From Saprospiraceae bacterium (GTDB taxonomy: Bacteria > Bacteroidota > Bacteroidia > Chitinophagales > Saprospiraceae): a DNA stretch of 64,000 bases. The notes beneath the pieces are model-generated. The model was given only the letters and a program-made list of their open reading frames with translations, was not told where the DNA came from and did not search any database. The position numbers and the translations under genes are program-made. This document shows, one piece after another, positions 44,633 to 53,769 of this stretch. Positions within the stretch are counted from its first letter, which is position 1, and every line of letters begins with the position of its first letter. The stretch covers positions 36,836 to 100,835 of the forward strand of contig BQJU01000022.1 of NCBI GenBank assembly GCA_021604865.1, given 5' to 3'.

Positions 44633-45949
44633 ATGACTAAGACCAACTCGATTCCTGTAGTTCCCAAGCAAGTATTGTTGCCATTTATCTTGATTACTTC
44701 TCTTTTTGCACTCTGGGGTTTTGCCAATGATATCACCAATCCGATGGTGTCCGCTTTTAAGAAAGTATTGGAGCTCAACAATACGCAGGCTTCCTGGGTG
44801 CAAATGGCTTTTTATGGAGGCTATTTTACTATGGCATTACCCGCAGCGATTTTTGCTAAAAAATATTCCTATAAAAAGGGGATTTTGCTGGGACTGACCC
44901 TTTATGCTGTTGGTGCTTTGTTATTTTATCCGGCCGCTGCTTTTGAAGAATTTAACTTGTTTTTGGTAGCGCTTTACATATTAACTTTCGGCCTCGCTTT
45001 TTTGGAAACTACGGCCAATCCTTTCATCCTTTCTATGGGCCCCGAGGAAACCGCTACGCAGCGACTCAATTTAGCCCAGGCTTTTAATCCCATTGGAGCA
45101 TTGGCAGGTTTGTACGCCGCACAAACCCTTATCCTTGGCTCTTTACAATCGGATGATCTGGATGCCAGTGGCATGCCCATTTACGACACCTTAGCTGAAA
45201 CGGCCAAAGCCAGCATCCGCACAGCTGATTTGATGGTGATTAGAAATCCTTATGTGATGCTGGGAATAGCGGTCCTTGGCATTTTAATGTTGATCGCCTT
45301 AGTAAAGATGCCGGAAAACAAGGAAAAAAACACTTCCGAAGGTGTACTAAAGGCTATTGGTCGCATTTTTCAAGGGAAAAAATTCCGGGAAGGCGTTATC
45401 GCTCAGATGTTTTATGTTGGGGCACAAATTATGTGTTGGACATATATTTATCAATATGCAGAAACCCTGGGCATTGACAATCGTTCGGCGGTTCCTTATG
45501 CTATGGCAGCTCTGGGCATCTTTTTGCTGGGACGTTGGGTGTGTACCTTTTTGTTGAAATACATTAATTCCGGTAAACTGCTGATGTTCCTGGCACTACT
45601 CGCCATCGTTTTTACTCTAGGCGCTATTTTTATCGAGGGCATGGCAGGTTTGTATAGTCTGGTGATGATTTCTTTCTGTATGTCGCTGATGTTTCCCACC
45701 ATTTATGGCATTGCCCTGGAAGGCATGGGGGATGATGCTAAATTTGGCGCTGCCTTTCTAGTGATGGCGATTGTAGGAGGAGCGATCATGCCCCTGGCGC
45801 AAGGTATGATTCTGGATATTGGAGGGCTTGGTTATACCGATGTTCGCATTTTAGGAGTACCAGAAGTCAACTTCTCCTTTATCTTGCCCCTGTTTTGTTT
45901 TGTGGTGGTGGCAACTTATGGGTACCGGGTTTTTAAGGTACATAATTAA
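44633..45949 (+). CDS. fucP: L-fucose:H+ symporter-like permease (FucP, MFS)
   Basis: 438 residues from the ATG at 44633, equal to E. coli FucP; an upstream ATG (44588) adds 15 residues with no similarity. Twelve membrane helices are visible. Family markers are FALWGFANDITNPMVSAFKK, AFYGGYFTMALPAAIFAKKY, FLETTANPFILSMGPEETAT and QRLNLAQAFNPIGALAG. It imports L-fucose or related sugars with protons. A mutarotase gene follows 10 bp later, so the two form an operon. Confidence 0.9.
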   Translation: MTKTNSIPVVPKQVLLPFILITSLFALWGFANDITNPMVSAFKKVLELNNTQASWVQMAFYGGYFTMALPAAIFAKKYSYKKGILLGLTLYAVGALLFYPAAAFEEFNLFLVALYILTFGLAFLETTANPFILSMGPEETATQRLNLAQAFNPIGALAGLYAAQTLILGSLQSDDLDASGMPIYDTLAETAKASIRTADLMVIRNPYVMLGIAVLGILMLIALVKMPENKEKNTSEGVLKAIGRIFQGKKFREGVIAQMFYVGAQIMCWTYIYQYAETLGIDNRSAVPYAMAALGIFLLGRWVCTFLLKYINSGKLLMFLALLAIVFTLGAIFIEGMAGLYSLVMISFCMSLMFPTIYGIALEGMGDDAKFGAAFLVMAIVGGAIMPLAQGMILDIGGLGYTDVRILGVPEVNFSFILPLFCFVVVATYGYRVFKVHN

Positions 45950-45959
45950 ACATGCAACT

Positions 45960-46301
45960 ATGAAAACCAAAAGACATTGTTTCACCTGTGACCTCAAAGA
46001 CGACCCTGTTTTAATTGAAAAATATAAAGCTCACCATGCTCCGGGTAAGGTCTGGCCCGAAATTATCAAAAGTATCAAAGATGCCGGAATTGTAGATATG
46101 CAAATATTTCTCTCTGGCAACCGCCTCTTCATGGTCATGGAAGTGAATGACACTTTCGATCCGGTCCGCAAGGCAGAGATGGATGCCAAGGATACCAAAG
46201 TACAGGAATGGGAGCACTTAATGTCGAATTTTCAGCAGGCGTTGCCGTGGGCCGGAGCGGGGGAGAAGTGGGTGGAGTTGGAGCAGATATTTCAGTTGTA
46301 A
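45960..46301 (+). CDS. L-fucose/L-rhamnose mutarotase (RhaM-type)
   Basis: 113 residues from the ATG at 45960; the open frame upstream overlaps fucP and shows no similarity. The fold is recognised from RHCFTCDLKDDPVLIEKYKA (His and Tyr of the active site), HHAPGKVWPEI, DMQIFLSGNRLFMVMEVND and VQEWEHLM. It converts the anomers of a 6-deoxyhexose. The position directly after fucP makes fucose the likely sugar. Isomerase, kinase and aldolase of the pathway are not in the window. Confidence 0.88.
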   Translation: MKTKRHCFTCDLKDDPVLIEKYKAHHAPGKVWPEIIKSIKDAGIVDMQIFLSGNRLFMVMEVNDTFDPVRKAEMDAKDTKVQEWEHLMSNFQQALPWAGAGEKWVELEQIFQL

Positions 46302-46384
46302 AGTCAATCTACTGAAACAATCTGATTATGTAGCATCATTCCATTTCGTCACAAAAGGATACAGTTTTACATGAGGTTGTGCAA

Positions 46385-46990
46385 TCAATTGTAGGGCCCC
46401 AAAAATTTATCCCCATTGAAATGAATTAAATGGTCAGGGTTATCAGCAATCCAAACTTCTGTTTCCCAAGCTATGTCTGGAATGAATTTTCTGAAGGTTG
46501 GTTTATCCAAGAATGCTGTTATGTATACAATTTCTGTTTTACATTTCGCTGTCAATTTTTTCAATTGAAGTAGTCGAACTTCACTAATTGCTCCTGAACT
46601 ATGAACGGCTTCTATTAAATATAACCAATTTTTTTCTTTGGAATAGGCTATAATATCAGGTAATTCTTCATGTGAGATTTCAAAGAAGTTTAATCGCAAT
46701 AATTCTTCTTTATTCAAATAAAGGTACTTGTCAGAAGTATCCCCTACGTATAGGATTTTCGAGCCGTAACCATATCTTGGCAGAAACTGCTCAATTATTT
46801 CTTTTTGTAGATCGTTATGCTTACCAGGTGAGAACTCCAATTTTACTCCTGAGGGTAATTTTACTTGCACTTTATTTATCCTTCTGCTTCTTTTTAGTTT
46901 CTCAGATAAGGGCTGAATTGCTTCTAATTGTTTCTTTACTTTATCTCGCCAATTTTTATTTGGATAACTTTTTAACAATTCAGCATACAT
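46385..46990 (-). CDS. C-terminal fragment of BsuBI/PstI-type restriction endonuclease
   Basis: 201 residues matching the catalytic C-terminal domain of the BsuBI/PstI family: YGYGSKILYVGDTSDKYLYL, LPDIIAYSKEKNWLYLIEAV, HSSGAISEVRLLQLKKLT and AWETEVWIADNPDHLIHFNG. It begins 5 bp after the stop of the N-terminal fragment (46996-47391), and an in-frame reading of GLNPMYAELLKSYP just upstream of the ATG shows that the domain really starts earlier. A small deletion shifted the frame and split one gene in two. Activity would require two-polypeptide reconstitution. Confidence 0.75.
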   Translation of the reverse strand: MYAELLKSYPNKNWRDKVKKQLEAIQPLSEKLKRSRRINKVQVKLPSGVKLEFSPGKHNDLQKEIIEQFLPRYGYGSKILYVGDTSDKYLYLNKEELLRLNFFEISHEELPDIIAYSKEKNWLYLIEAVHSSGAISEVRLLQLKKLTAKCKTEIVYITAFLDKPTFRKFIPDIAWETEVWIADNPDHLIHFNGDKFLGPYN

Positions 46991-46995
46991 TGGAT

Positions 46996-47391
46996 TTAAT
47001 CCATATCGTTTGTTGCTGAGTTTGGGTTTGATTGTAGAACAATAGCACCCACAACAAGTAATTTAAGGTCCTTACGTCTAATGTCATCATAGGAACCACG
47101 ACTTATTTTCTCCTGAAAATTTTCATTTACATATTCAATAATATCTCTTGTTTTCAAGGAGTAATTGTCATTCTCCAAATCTTTTGTGAATTCGAAATCT
47201 TCAATCTTTTTCACATTTGCTACAGCTAAAAAAGCGACGGCCATCCTTTCCAATCTTCTCGGAGTTCCTTCAATAGGGACACCAAATGATTCAAGGATGT
47301 ATAAGGTATGATTTATTAGCTCCTGGACTTTTCTTTTTTTTGAAGCAAAAGTTTTACACTTCTTCTTTTCAATGTAGTTTTTAGGACTCAT
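46996..47391 (-). CDS. N-terminal fragment of BsuBI/PstI-type restriction endonuclease
   Basis: 131 residues, helical DNA-recognition domain of the BsuBI/PstI family: VQELINHTLYILESFGVPIE, TPRRLERMAVAFLAVANV, ISRGSYDDIRRKDLKLLVV and the end NSATND. The family normally continues ND-x-TR-x-Y-x-LNP; here MD and a stop follow, and the lost frame resumes as YGLNP a few bases later. Start is ATG at 47391, overlapping the methyltransferase by 11 bp. Joined to the next fragment it would give ~335 residues, normal for the family. Confidence 0.75.
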   Translation of the reverse strand: MSPKNYIEKKKCKTFASKKRKVQELINHTLYILESFGVPIEGTPRRLERMAVAFLAVANVKKIEDFEFTKDLENDNYSLKTRDIIEYVNENFQEKISRGSYDDIRRKDLKLLVVGAIVLQSNPNSATNDMD

Positions 47392-48400
47392 GAAACATCA
47401 ATAGTTGGTTGTTTTCATCCTTTATTGGATAACGATTTCCATTCTTTTGAGACAAGTAATAATTTTTTATTTCCCTAGCAAGAGACATTGCGAAATATGG
47501 GGCAACGGCATTCCCTATTTGGTTATAAACACTTGTTTCATTGCCATGAAACTGAAACCAATCCGGAAAGCTTTGTAATCTTTTTGCCTCTTCTGTGGTC
47601 AGCCTCCTTCTTCTTCCATCAGGTAACCTTACCCTATGCATATCTCCCGTTGCTCCGGCAAGATTTCTACAAGTTAGTGTTCTTGCTGGCTTATCTAAAT
47701 GCAAGTCCCTGGGATTGATACAATGTGATGCTTTTTCATACTTGGCAATGTATTTATCCATACTTGGTGTAAGAAATTTGGAATCTTCAGGGATTTCTTT
47801 TGCCATATCTCCTAGGGCTTCTCCTGCTGTAACTTTATTGTTTAACTTTTTTGGGAAATTTAATCCATTTCTAGAACCAATTACTATAACTCTTTCTCTA
47901 TTCTGAGGAACACCGTAATGTTTTGCATTGAGAAGACGATAAGTAACTATATAACCTAAATTTTGAAGATGGTCAATAACTTCTTTCAAATACCATTTAT
48001 TTTTGTACAATAAGCCTCTTACGTTTTCGAAAAGAAATACTGAAGGCTCAACTTTTTCTATTGCTGAAATAAATATGGGAAAACCATCTCTCGAATCCTT
48101 CAATCCTAATTGTTTTCCTCCAACACTAAAGGGTTGGCAGGGTGGACCACCAATGACTACATCAGCCTTTGGGAATTCTGTGCTAGTCTCCAATTCCTGA
48201 GTGTAGCAATCTCCAATTAAGTTATTTCTATATGTTTCTGCTGCGTCGTCTAATTTCTCATATCCAATAGTTTTGAACCCCATAGCCTCAAATCCAAGTG
48301 ATAGTCCTCCACAACCTGCAAATAAATCAATAACAGTTTTATCAAGATTGTCATCAACAAAAGGCTTCAACTCTTTATTTATTCTTTCGATATACTTCAT
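47381..48400 (-). CDS. DNA cytosine-C5 methyltransferase
   Basis: 339 residues. All main C5 motifs are seen: VIDLFAGCGGLSLGFEAMGF (SAM), GGPPCQPFSVGG with catalytic Cys 88, FLFENVRGLL, YGVPQNRERVIVIG, and the C-terminal QIGNAVAPYFAMSLA. The recognition domain lies between. It methylates cytosine in an unknown site and overlaps the restriction gene by 11 bp. PstI and BsuBI themselves pair with adenine methyltransferases, so this partnership is uncommon. With the nuclease broken, it may now be a solitary methylase. Confidence 0.92.
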   Translation of the reverse strand: MKYIERINKELKPFVDDNLDKTVIDLFAGCGGLSLGFEAMGFKTIGYEKLDDAAETYRNNLIGDCYTQELETSTEFPKADVVIGGPPCQPFSVGGKQLGLKDSRDGFPIFISAIEKVEPSVFLFENVRGLLYKNKWYLKEVIDHLQNLGYIVTYRLLNAKHYGVPQNRERVIVIGSRNGLNFPKKLNNKVTAGEALGDMAKEIPEDSKFLTPSMDKYIAKYEKASHCINPRDLHLDKPARTLTCRNLAGATGDMHRVRLPDGRRRRLTTEEAKRLQSFPDWFQFHGNETSVYNQIGNAVAPYFAMSLAREIKNYYLSQKNGNRYPIKDENNQLLMFHES

Positions 48401-48455
48401 TTCGTAAATATAGTTATTTTCCCCTTTCGATGTTAACAGTGAAGCCTTGGCTTTA

Positions 48456-49214
48456 CTATTTCTTCAAAGCAGCCTTCGTAAAGATATAATCCGGAATTTC
48501 CTGGTTGAAAGCTATTTTGGTAATCCGGTATTCGGTTCCTTTTCCGTCTTTGAGTACATCCTTATAAATCATGGTCATTGGAAACCAGCGGCCATCAACT
48601 TTTTTGATGTTCGACAAGTTTGTACGTTTGAGTAATTGCCCGCTTTTGGCGTACATTTCCTGCTGTAGGGGCACAAAACGCTCGGCATCTACCCACATTT
48701 TTTGTGTGTGATAGGCTACATCTTCTACCTTGGCTGAAAGTTCGATTATATAACATTTTCGACCATCGATCACCTCTTCGCCTGTATGTTTTGCATCGTA
48801 GACCTCTAATAATTCGCGGTCGTCCATCATGTCTTCATACGATAGGTCAGATCCCATAACAGACTGGCGCAGCATGTGGCCTGAAATTTGGATGGTCCGG
48901 TCAGTTTGTGGCGTATAGATCCACAATTTGCCTTCTACTTTGAGCATTTTGGTTCCTGCTTCCCGGGCCGGAGAAAGGTATTCCGAAAAAGACTGATCTG
49001 TACCTATAGACCAGGTTTTGGACGATACTGCCCGGTCGCGTCGCTTGCCGTGAATGATCATATCTGATTCGATAATCCTATTTTCAGCAGCCATATTCGC
49101 ATCAACCTTTTCAATGATTTCTTTGCCGGATAGGGGCGTAGAATTTTCGTTTTCAAAAGCAGTGGCACTTGTAAAAAGTACGGCTGCTAAAAGTAGGATT
49201 GTCAGATATTTCAT
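48456..49214 (-). CDS. LolA-like outer membrane lipoprotein-sorting protein
   Basis: 252 residues. Signal peptide MKYLTILLLAAVLFTSATA is followed by a LolA/LolB-like half-barrel: TWSIGTDQSFSEYLSPAREA, TKMLKVEGKLWIYTPQTDRT, HMLRQSVMGSDLSYEDMMDD and MWVDAERFVPLQQEMYAKSG. Such proteins carry lipids or lipoproteins through the periplasm. It is the last gene of the run with TetR, outer membrane protein, ATPase and two permeases, a common partnership. A repeat fragment (49239-49271) lies between it and the permease gene. Confidence 0.87.
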   Translation of the reverse strand: MKYLTILLLAAVLFTSATAFENENSTPLSGKEIIEKVDANMAAENRIIESDMIIHGKRRDRAVSSKTWSIGTDQSFSEYLSPAREAGTKMLKVEGKLWIYTPQTDRTIQISGHMLRQSVMGSDLSYEDMMDDRELLEVYDAKHTGEEVIDGRKCYIIELSAKVEDVAYHTQKMWVDAERFVPLQQEMYAKSGQLLKRTNLSNIKKVDGRWFPMTMIYKDVLKDGKGTEYRITKIAFNQEIPDYIFTKAALKK

Positions 49215-49238
49215 GGTAATATTTTTTAATGGATTGTC

Positions 49239-49271
49239 TTAGTGCTTGTTTGACCTCCAAACATGCACTTA
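49239..49271. repeat. R1-family remnant (both ends, no middle)
   Basis: TTAGTGCTTGTTTG is followed directly by ACCTCCAAACATGCACTTA, so both inverted ends of R1 are present without an interior. It interrupts the spacer between two genes of the export operon. Confidence 0.6.
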
Positions 49272-49320
49272 CTATTAAGACGAATGAGATACTCATTTGG
49301 GCGTTATAGAAATGCTAAAA

Positions 49321-50595
49321 TTAAACCTCCAATTCCTTAAATAATTGGGCAGTCTCTCTTTTATAAATGCCTATACCTGATAAAGCTGTTCCCAGTACCA
49401 TCGCAAATAAACCCGGAATGAAACCGATGTAAAGTGCATCAGGTGTAATCTGCGCACGATATACCTGTGGAAGCATCATCGAGATATTTTTCATCATGCC
49501 GCTAAAATCAATGCCGTATTCCTGTAAATAATAGGCAACCGATAATCCCAATATGGTACCGACAACAGACCCGATAAAACCAATCAGGATCGCTTCATAA
49601 ATCATCGTTTTAAAAATATGCTTTTTCTCTTCACCAAGGGCCAGGCGTAGGCCAAATTCCGTGTATCTGCGAAGTCCGCCTAACAAACCCGTATTCCACA
49701 ACACAATAGACATGGCAAAAACAAATACACTGACCAGAATAATCCGCATATTTTCACTCATATCCAGTAGAGACCCCAGGTCATTTTGCTCTTTTAGGCT
49801 TTGCATGACAGGAGCATATTCATCCGGATCATTGGCATATTTTGCATTAAAATCAGCCACGATTTCCTTTGCTTTTTCATCGTCATAAGTATCGCCTTCA
49901 AAAAAGCCAAGAATCTCGGCCGCTGCATCTTCCATGGCTAAGGCTTCCTGTGCGTCGGCAATATCTACGATAATGGCGCCCCGGTCCAAAACTGTAGCCC
50001 CAAAAGATACGGTCCCTACAATTTTAAAATTTTTAAAGGCCATACCGCCTTCCATCGTGGAGCCAAACAGGGTTACTTCTTCACCAAGTTCTACTTTCAA
50101 TTTTTGCGCAAAATCTTCACTGAGCATTGCTTCGCCAGGTTGTTTAGGAAGCCGACCCTGACGCAATGCCTTTTCCATGTTCATACGTTGTGGTTCCTGA
50201 GTATTTGGCGAGAGTAGATCCACTGCCTGTCCCACTGCCGGACCCTGGGTTTTGGTTTCGCCATTCTCGTCAGGTACATCGATCAATCCACCGAAACGAA
50301 TGCGATCTACCCACTCCATATCCGGATAATCAGCAACGAGCTCCTCTTTAAGATTGGCCACATCAATTAATGCCAAATCATTGGGCATTTGTGCGATATT
50401 GTCGGCATAAGCCCGGGTCATTACCTTCACGTGTCCAGTAGTGAAGTGGGCATTCATATCAATGATGTCATTAAATAACCCCTTCATAAAAGTGGACAAA
50501 AGCACGGTGAGGAAAACACCGCTAGCGACCACAATTATCGGCAACAAACTGCGACTTCGGTCTCGCAAAATGCCTTTTAACAAAAATTGTATCAT
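49321..50595 (-). CDS. ABC transporter permease (FtsX/MacB fold)
   Basis: 424 residues. One N-terminal membrane helix (SLLPIIVVASGVFLTVLLST), a ~220-residue periplasmic domain, and three C-terminal helices (MRIILVSVFVFAMSIVLWNT, GFIGSVVGTILGLSVAYYL, GFIPGLFAMVLGTALSGIG). This is the LolC/E-MacB layout, used to extract lipoproteins or move peptides and drugs rather than to transport across one membrane. It pairs with the permease at 50662 (66-bp gap) and the ATPase at 51874. Confidence 0.88.
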   Translation of the reverse strand: MIQFLLKGILRDRSRSLLPIIVVASGVFLTVLLSTFMKGLFNDIIDMNAHFTTGHVKVMTRAYADNIAQMPNDLALIDVANLKEELVADYPDMEWVDRIRFGGLIDVPDENGETKTQGPAVGQAVDLLSPNTQEPQRMNMEKALRQGRLPKQPGEAMLSEDFAQKLKVELGEEVTLFGSTMEGGMAFKNFKIVGTVSFGATVLDRGAIIVDIADAQEALAMEDAAAEILGFFEGDTYDDEKAKEIVADFNAKYANDPDEYAPVMQSLKEQNDLGSLLDMSENMRIILVSVFVFAMSIVLWNTGLLGGLRRYTEFGLRLALGEEKKHIFKTMIYEAILIGFIGSVVGTILGLSVAYYLQEYGIDFSGMMKNISMMLPQVYRAQITPDALYIGFIPGLFAMVLGTALSGIGIYKRETAQLFKELEV

Positions 50596-50661
50596 TAGAA
50601 TTTGTTATTTAATTTTTAGCGTAAAACTCATCCCTTTATGGGCGACCGCAAGGGATCGCCC

Positions 50662-51864
50662 CTATTGTATTTTCCCCTTCAGCGCCTCCGTTGGATTCAT
50701 TCTGGCAATCTTCCTGGCTGGTAAATAGCTTACGATGGTAGCTGCAATGACAACCAGGAGAATAGTGCTGAGGATTAGACTAATCCCATATACTGGAATA
50801 ATTTCACTCGCCATTGGTACCCCTGCATTTTGTGATGCGGCTGGAATAGGAATGCCTACATTTTTAAGATAAATAAACAGAGGTATACCATAAATTGCGC
50901 CTACTACCGCAGCCAGTATACTATGTGCTCCGCCTTCAATAGTAAATAATTTGACCACTTGCGAGCGGGTCATGCCCAGCGCAATGTAGGTTCCGATCTC
51001 TTTCTGACGCCGGAAAATGGAAAAAACCTGGGTATCAAAAATAGCCAGCAAGGCAATACCTAACAGCAGAATATACATGATGGCAGCGCTACCTTTTTTC
51101 GATTGAATGATTGTTTTCAAGTCTGCCAATAGAAATTCATGTCCTTTGAAGGTCCAGTTCTCGTTATTGACCGGTACATAATTACTTCCGGTTACCAATA
51201 GGGTGGCTTCGTCCTGCATGCCTGTCATATCCTGCAATGTGGATAATGGTAACCAGACTTGGCCGTTATCTATACTCGGTACATTATTGTCAAAAACGTT
51301 GGCGATGGTAATCTCCCGGGCATCAAAAGTGCCGTTTTTATCCCGCCAGCGCAGCAACACCTTATCGCCTTCTTTGAGTTTGGTGGCTTCAGCCATGCGT
51401 TTGCCAATAATGGCTTTTGTCTCATCACCATCGGTTCCAAGAGCGGAAGTTGGTAAATCCAGTAATTGTTGATCACTAGGAATGCCTTTCAGAAGAATGT
51501 TTTGCATCCTGCCCTGTGGGTAAACGGAAGCCTGCGTAATTAAAACCGGCACCAGTGCATCACTTTCTACCTGACTTTTCATTTCAGGTGAAATCGGTGC
51601 ATGGGCGTCGATCAGGGTATATGGATCGTAGGGATCGTAATCCTTTTCCCATAGCTGACCCTGTCCGATCTCCCAAGCTATGGTATCGGTTTGTGCCTGC
51701 TGGTCCCATCCATCCATCATACTATTGTAAAAGATGATGATCACAAAGGAAAGAGATAAGACGAGGACATTAAGCCAGGTTTTTAAGCCCGCTCCAATGA
51801 GATTCTTGAAGGCCAATTTAAATGCTAGCATAAAGCGAGAATTTACATTTTTTGAATGTGACAC
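50662..51864 (-). CDS. ABC transporter permease (FtsX/MacB fold)
   Basis: 400 residues with the same layout as its neighbour: N-terminal helix (TWLNVLVLSLSFVIIIFYNS), a large periplasmic domain, and C-terminal helices (AIMYILLLGIALLAIFDTQV, HSILAAVVGAIYGIPLFIYL). The FtsX signature RRQKEIGTYIALGMTRSQVV is clear. It should form a heterodimer with the 49321 product and starts 9 bp after the ATPase gene. Confidence 0.88.
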   Translation of the reverse strand: MSHSKNVNSRFMLAFKLAFKNLIGAGLKTWLNVLVLSLSFVIIIFYNSMMDGWDQQAQTDTIAWEIGQGQLWEKDYDPYDPYTLIDAHAPISPEMKSQVESDALVPVLITQASVYPQGRMQNILLKGIPSDQQLLDLPTSALGTDGDETKAIIGKRMAEATKLKEGDKVLLRWRDKNGTFDAREITIANVFDNNVPSIDNGQVWLPLSTLQDMTGMQDEATLLVTGSNYVPVNNENWTFKGHEFLLADLKTIIQSKKGSAAIMYILLLGIALLAIFDTQVFSIFRRQKEIGTYIALGMTRSQVVKLFTIEGGAHSILAAVVGAIYGIPLFIYLKNVGIPIPAASQNAGVPMASEIIPVYGISLILSTILLVVIAATIVSYLPARKIARMNPTEALKGKIQ

Positions 51865-51873
51865 CAGGTAAAC

Positions 51874-52584
51874 CTATCCAGCATTTGCTGCTACCGTCAA
51901 TTCATCCTTAACTACCTTACCATCGGCCAGGGAAATCGTACGGTCCAAATATTGCATCACTTTCTCATCGTGGGTAGAGAAAATAAACGTCGTTTTGAGT
52001 TCCTTGTTCAGTTGTTTCATCGTTTTCAGTATCTGGTGCGAATTCTTAGCATCCAGGTTTGCTGAAGGCTCATCGGCCAACAGGATCTTTGGGCGTTTGA
52101 CCATCGCTCTGGCAATGGCTACTCGCTGACCTTCTCCACCAGAGAGCATGGCGGGCTTGGATTTGACTTTGTCAGTCAGGCCGACCCATTCCAGTGCATC
52201 CATTACAGCTTTCCGGCGTTCGGAGGCAGTGTGGTTTTGTAGCAAAAGAGCAAATTCTACATTTTCGAAGACAGTATATACAGGCAACAGATTGTAGGAT
52301 TGGAAAATAAAGCCAATATGCAAATTTCTCAGTAATGCCGATTCCTTGTGGCTCAATTGGGCAATATTTTTTCCCATCACAGTTGCCGTTCCTTCTGTTG
52401 GTGAATCCAACGAACCAATGATGTTTAGCAGAGTTGTTTTTCCCGAACCACTAGGACCAACCAGACCGGCAAATTCTCCTTCACCAAATTCAAGATTGAT
52501 ATTTTCCAATGCCGTAAACTCGCCTTTCCCAACCGGAAAACGCTTGGTCATGTTTTTGATGGAAATAATGGAAGCAGTATTCAT
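51874..52584 (-). CDS. LolD/MacB-type ABC ATPase
   Basis: 236 residues. Walker A GPSGSGKTTLL, Q-loop FQSYNLLPVYTVFENVEFAL, signature LSGGEGQRVAIARAM, Walker B ILLADEPSANLD and the His switch STHD are all intact. It drives the two FtsX-fold permeases that follow. It lies 21 bp after the outer membrane protein gene in the same operon. Confidence 0.92.
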   Translation of the reverse strand: MNTASIISIKNMTKRFPVGKGEFTALENINLEFGEGEFAGLVGPSGSGKTTLLNIIGSLDSPTEGTATVMGKNIAQLSHKESALLRNLHIGFIFQSYNLLPVYTVFENVEFALLLQNHTASERRKAVMDALEWVGLTDKVKSKPAMLSGGEGQRVAIARAMVKRPKILLADEPSANLDAKNSHQILKTMKQLNKELKTTFIFSTHDEKVMQYLDRTISLADGKVVKDELTVAANAG

Positions 52585-52605
52585 ATTGTATTATTGATTT
52601 GTAAT

Positions 52606-53769
52606 TTAATGGTTATAAACCCCAAGGATTTGTATACCCTTTCCTCCAAACAAGTTTTCTGTAAATTGTTGTTGGGGCAATTGGCTATTCTTGGGATTCC
52701 AAAAAGCAAGTACATTAAGCGTCCAGCGGCTGAAGGAATGTTTCCATTGTAAAATGTTGTACAATTTTTCATTGGTCCAGTCAAAGTAAATAATGGCACT
52801 TAAGTCATCAAAAAGTCCTAGCGGGTAGGATACAGAAAGTGCTGTCAACGTGCTGGTGTTTTTAAAAGCAAAGGCTTTTTCGTCGACGCTAATTAGTAGT
52901 TGTTCGGCAATTACATTCAGCCCATTGCCGATTCCAAAAGTATAGTCGGTACCAATATTGATTAGATTTTGGTTGGTCAATATGCCGATGTTCCTTGTTT
53001 TGTGGATCCAGGTTGCTTCTAGCCACAATCCAACTTCGAGGTCCCATTTCCCATCAATACCAATGCGATGTTCGGGGGTGTTTTCAAAATCAAAGATACC
53101 CAATTCAGCTACGGCAGCTTCCCGATAATGGTAAGTTACGGCCGCCTCTCCCTTTTTTGTGGGAAATTGGAAACGCCCTCCAAATTCAAGTGATTTTTTG
53201 TTGGAAGGTACACTGTCAAACCCTCTACGGTTTTTATTGCCGTACAGACTCCAAACCCAGATATTAGCATTGTTTAAAAAATAATACCTTCCAAGCGCTC
53301 CCCACACGCCATCGGTCAATTGCAACGGGTCGCGTGGATCTATCTGATCAAACCACATCAGTGGCCTTAAAATCGATGCCGAGCCGAAATTGATCTTTTG
53401 TAATCCTACTCTTAACTCCAGCTGTGGCCGAGTATACCTGAGCCATGCCCGGTAGGGGCGTATATCACCATCAGTGGCCGTTGTGTCAAATGCATGCATG
53501 CCAAGTGTTCCCGAGATGTTGACAGATGCTTCCAGGTCCAGCAATTGCTTTTTGGGGAATTTTGTTTCCAGGCTGAATTCGGGAATATAACGCGCACCGC
53601 CATACAATTCCAATGTATTATCCGGATTGAATAACATATAGGCAGATGCCTGCCCCTTGAATTGATATTGAATGGTTACGGAATCCGTTTGAGCCCCGAC
53701 AACGGTGGCCAGCATAAACAAGCAGAGAAAAGTAGCTATATATTTATTTGGTTTCATCTTTAATGCCAA
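52606..53769 (-). CDS. Probable outer membrane beta-barrel protein
   Basis: 387 residues. A signal peptide (IATFLCLFMLATVVGAQ) is followed by alternating amphipathic strands with many aromatic residues (YRAWLRYTRPQLELRVGLQK, WDLEVGLWLEATWIHKTRN, GLFDDLSAIIYFDWT). It resembles bacterial porin-like or DUF1302-type barrels but ends HSFSRWTLNVLAFWN with a trailing tail. It overlaps the TetR gene by 26 bp and precedes the ABC genes, suggesting that it is the outer membrane part of an export path. Confidence 0.7.
   Translation of the reverse strand: MALKMKPNKYIATFLCLFMLATVVGAQTDSVTIQYQFKGQASAYMLFNPDNTLELYGGARYIPEFSLETKFPKKQLLDLEASVNISGTLGMHAFDTTATDGDIRPYRAWLRYTRPQLELRVGLQKINFGSASILRPLMWFDQIDPRDPLQLTDGVWGALGRYYFLNNANIWVWSLYGNKNRRGFDSVPSNKKSLEFGGRFQFPTKKGEAAVTYHYREAAVAELGIFDFENTPEHRIGIDGKWDLEVGLWLEATWIHKTRNIGILTNQNLINIGTDYTFGIGNGLNVIAEQLLISVDEKAFAFKNTSTLTALSVSYPLGLFDDLSAIIYFDWTNEKLYNILQWKHSFSRWTLNVLAFWNPKNSQLPQQQFTENLFGGKGIQILGVYNH

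Noticed and set aside
45900..45959. 20-residue extension of the mutarotase
   Set aside because: It overlaps the fucP end and shows no family similarity.
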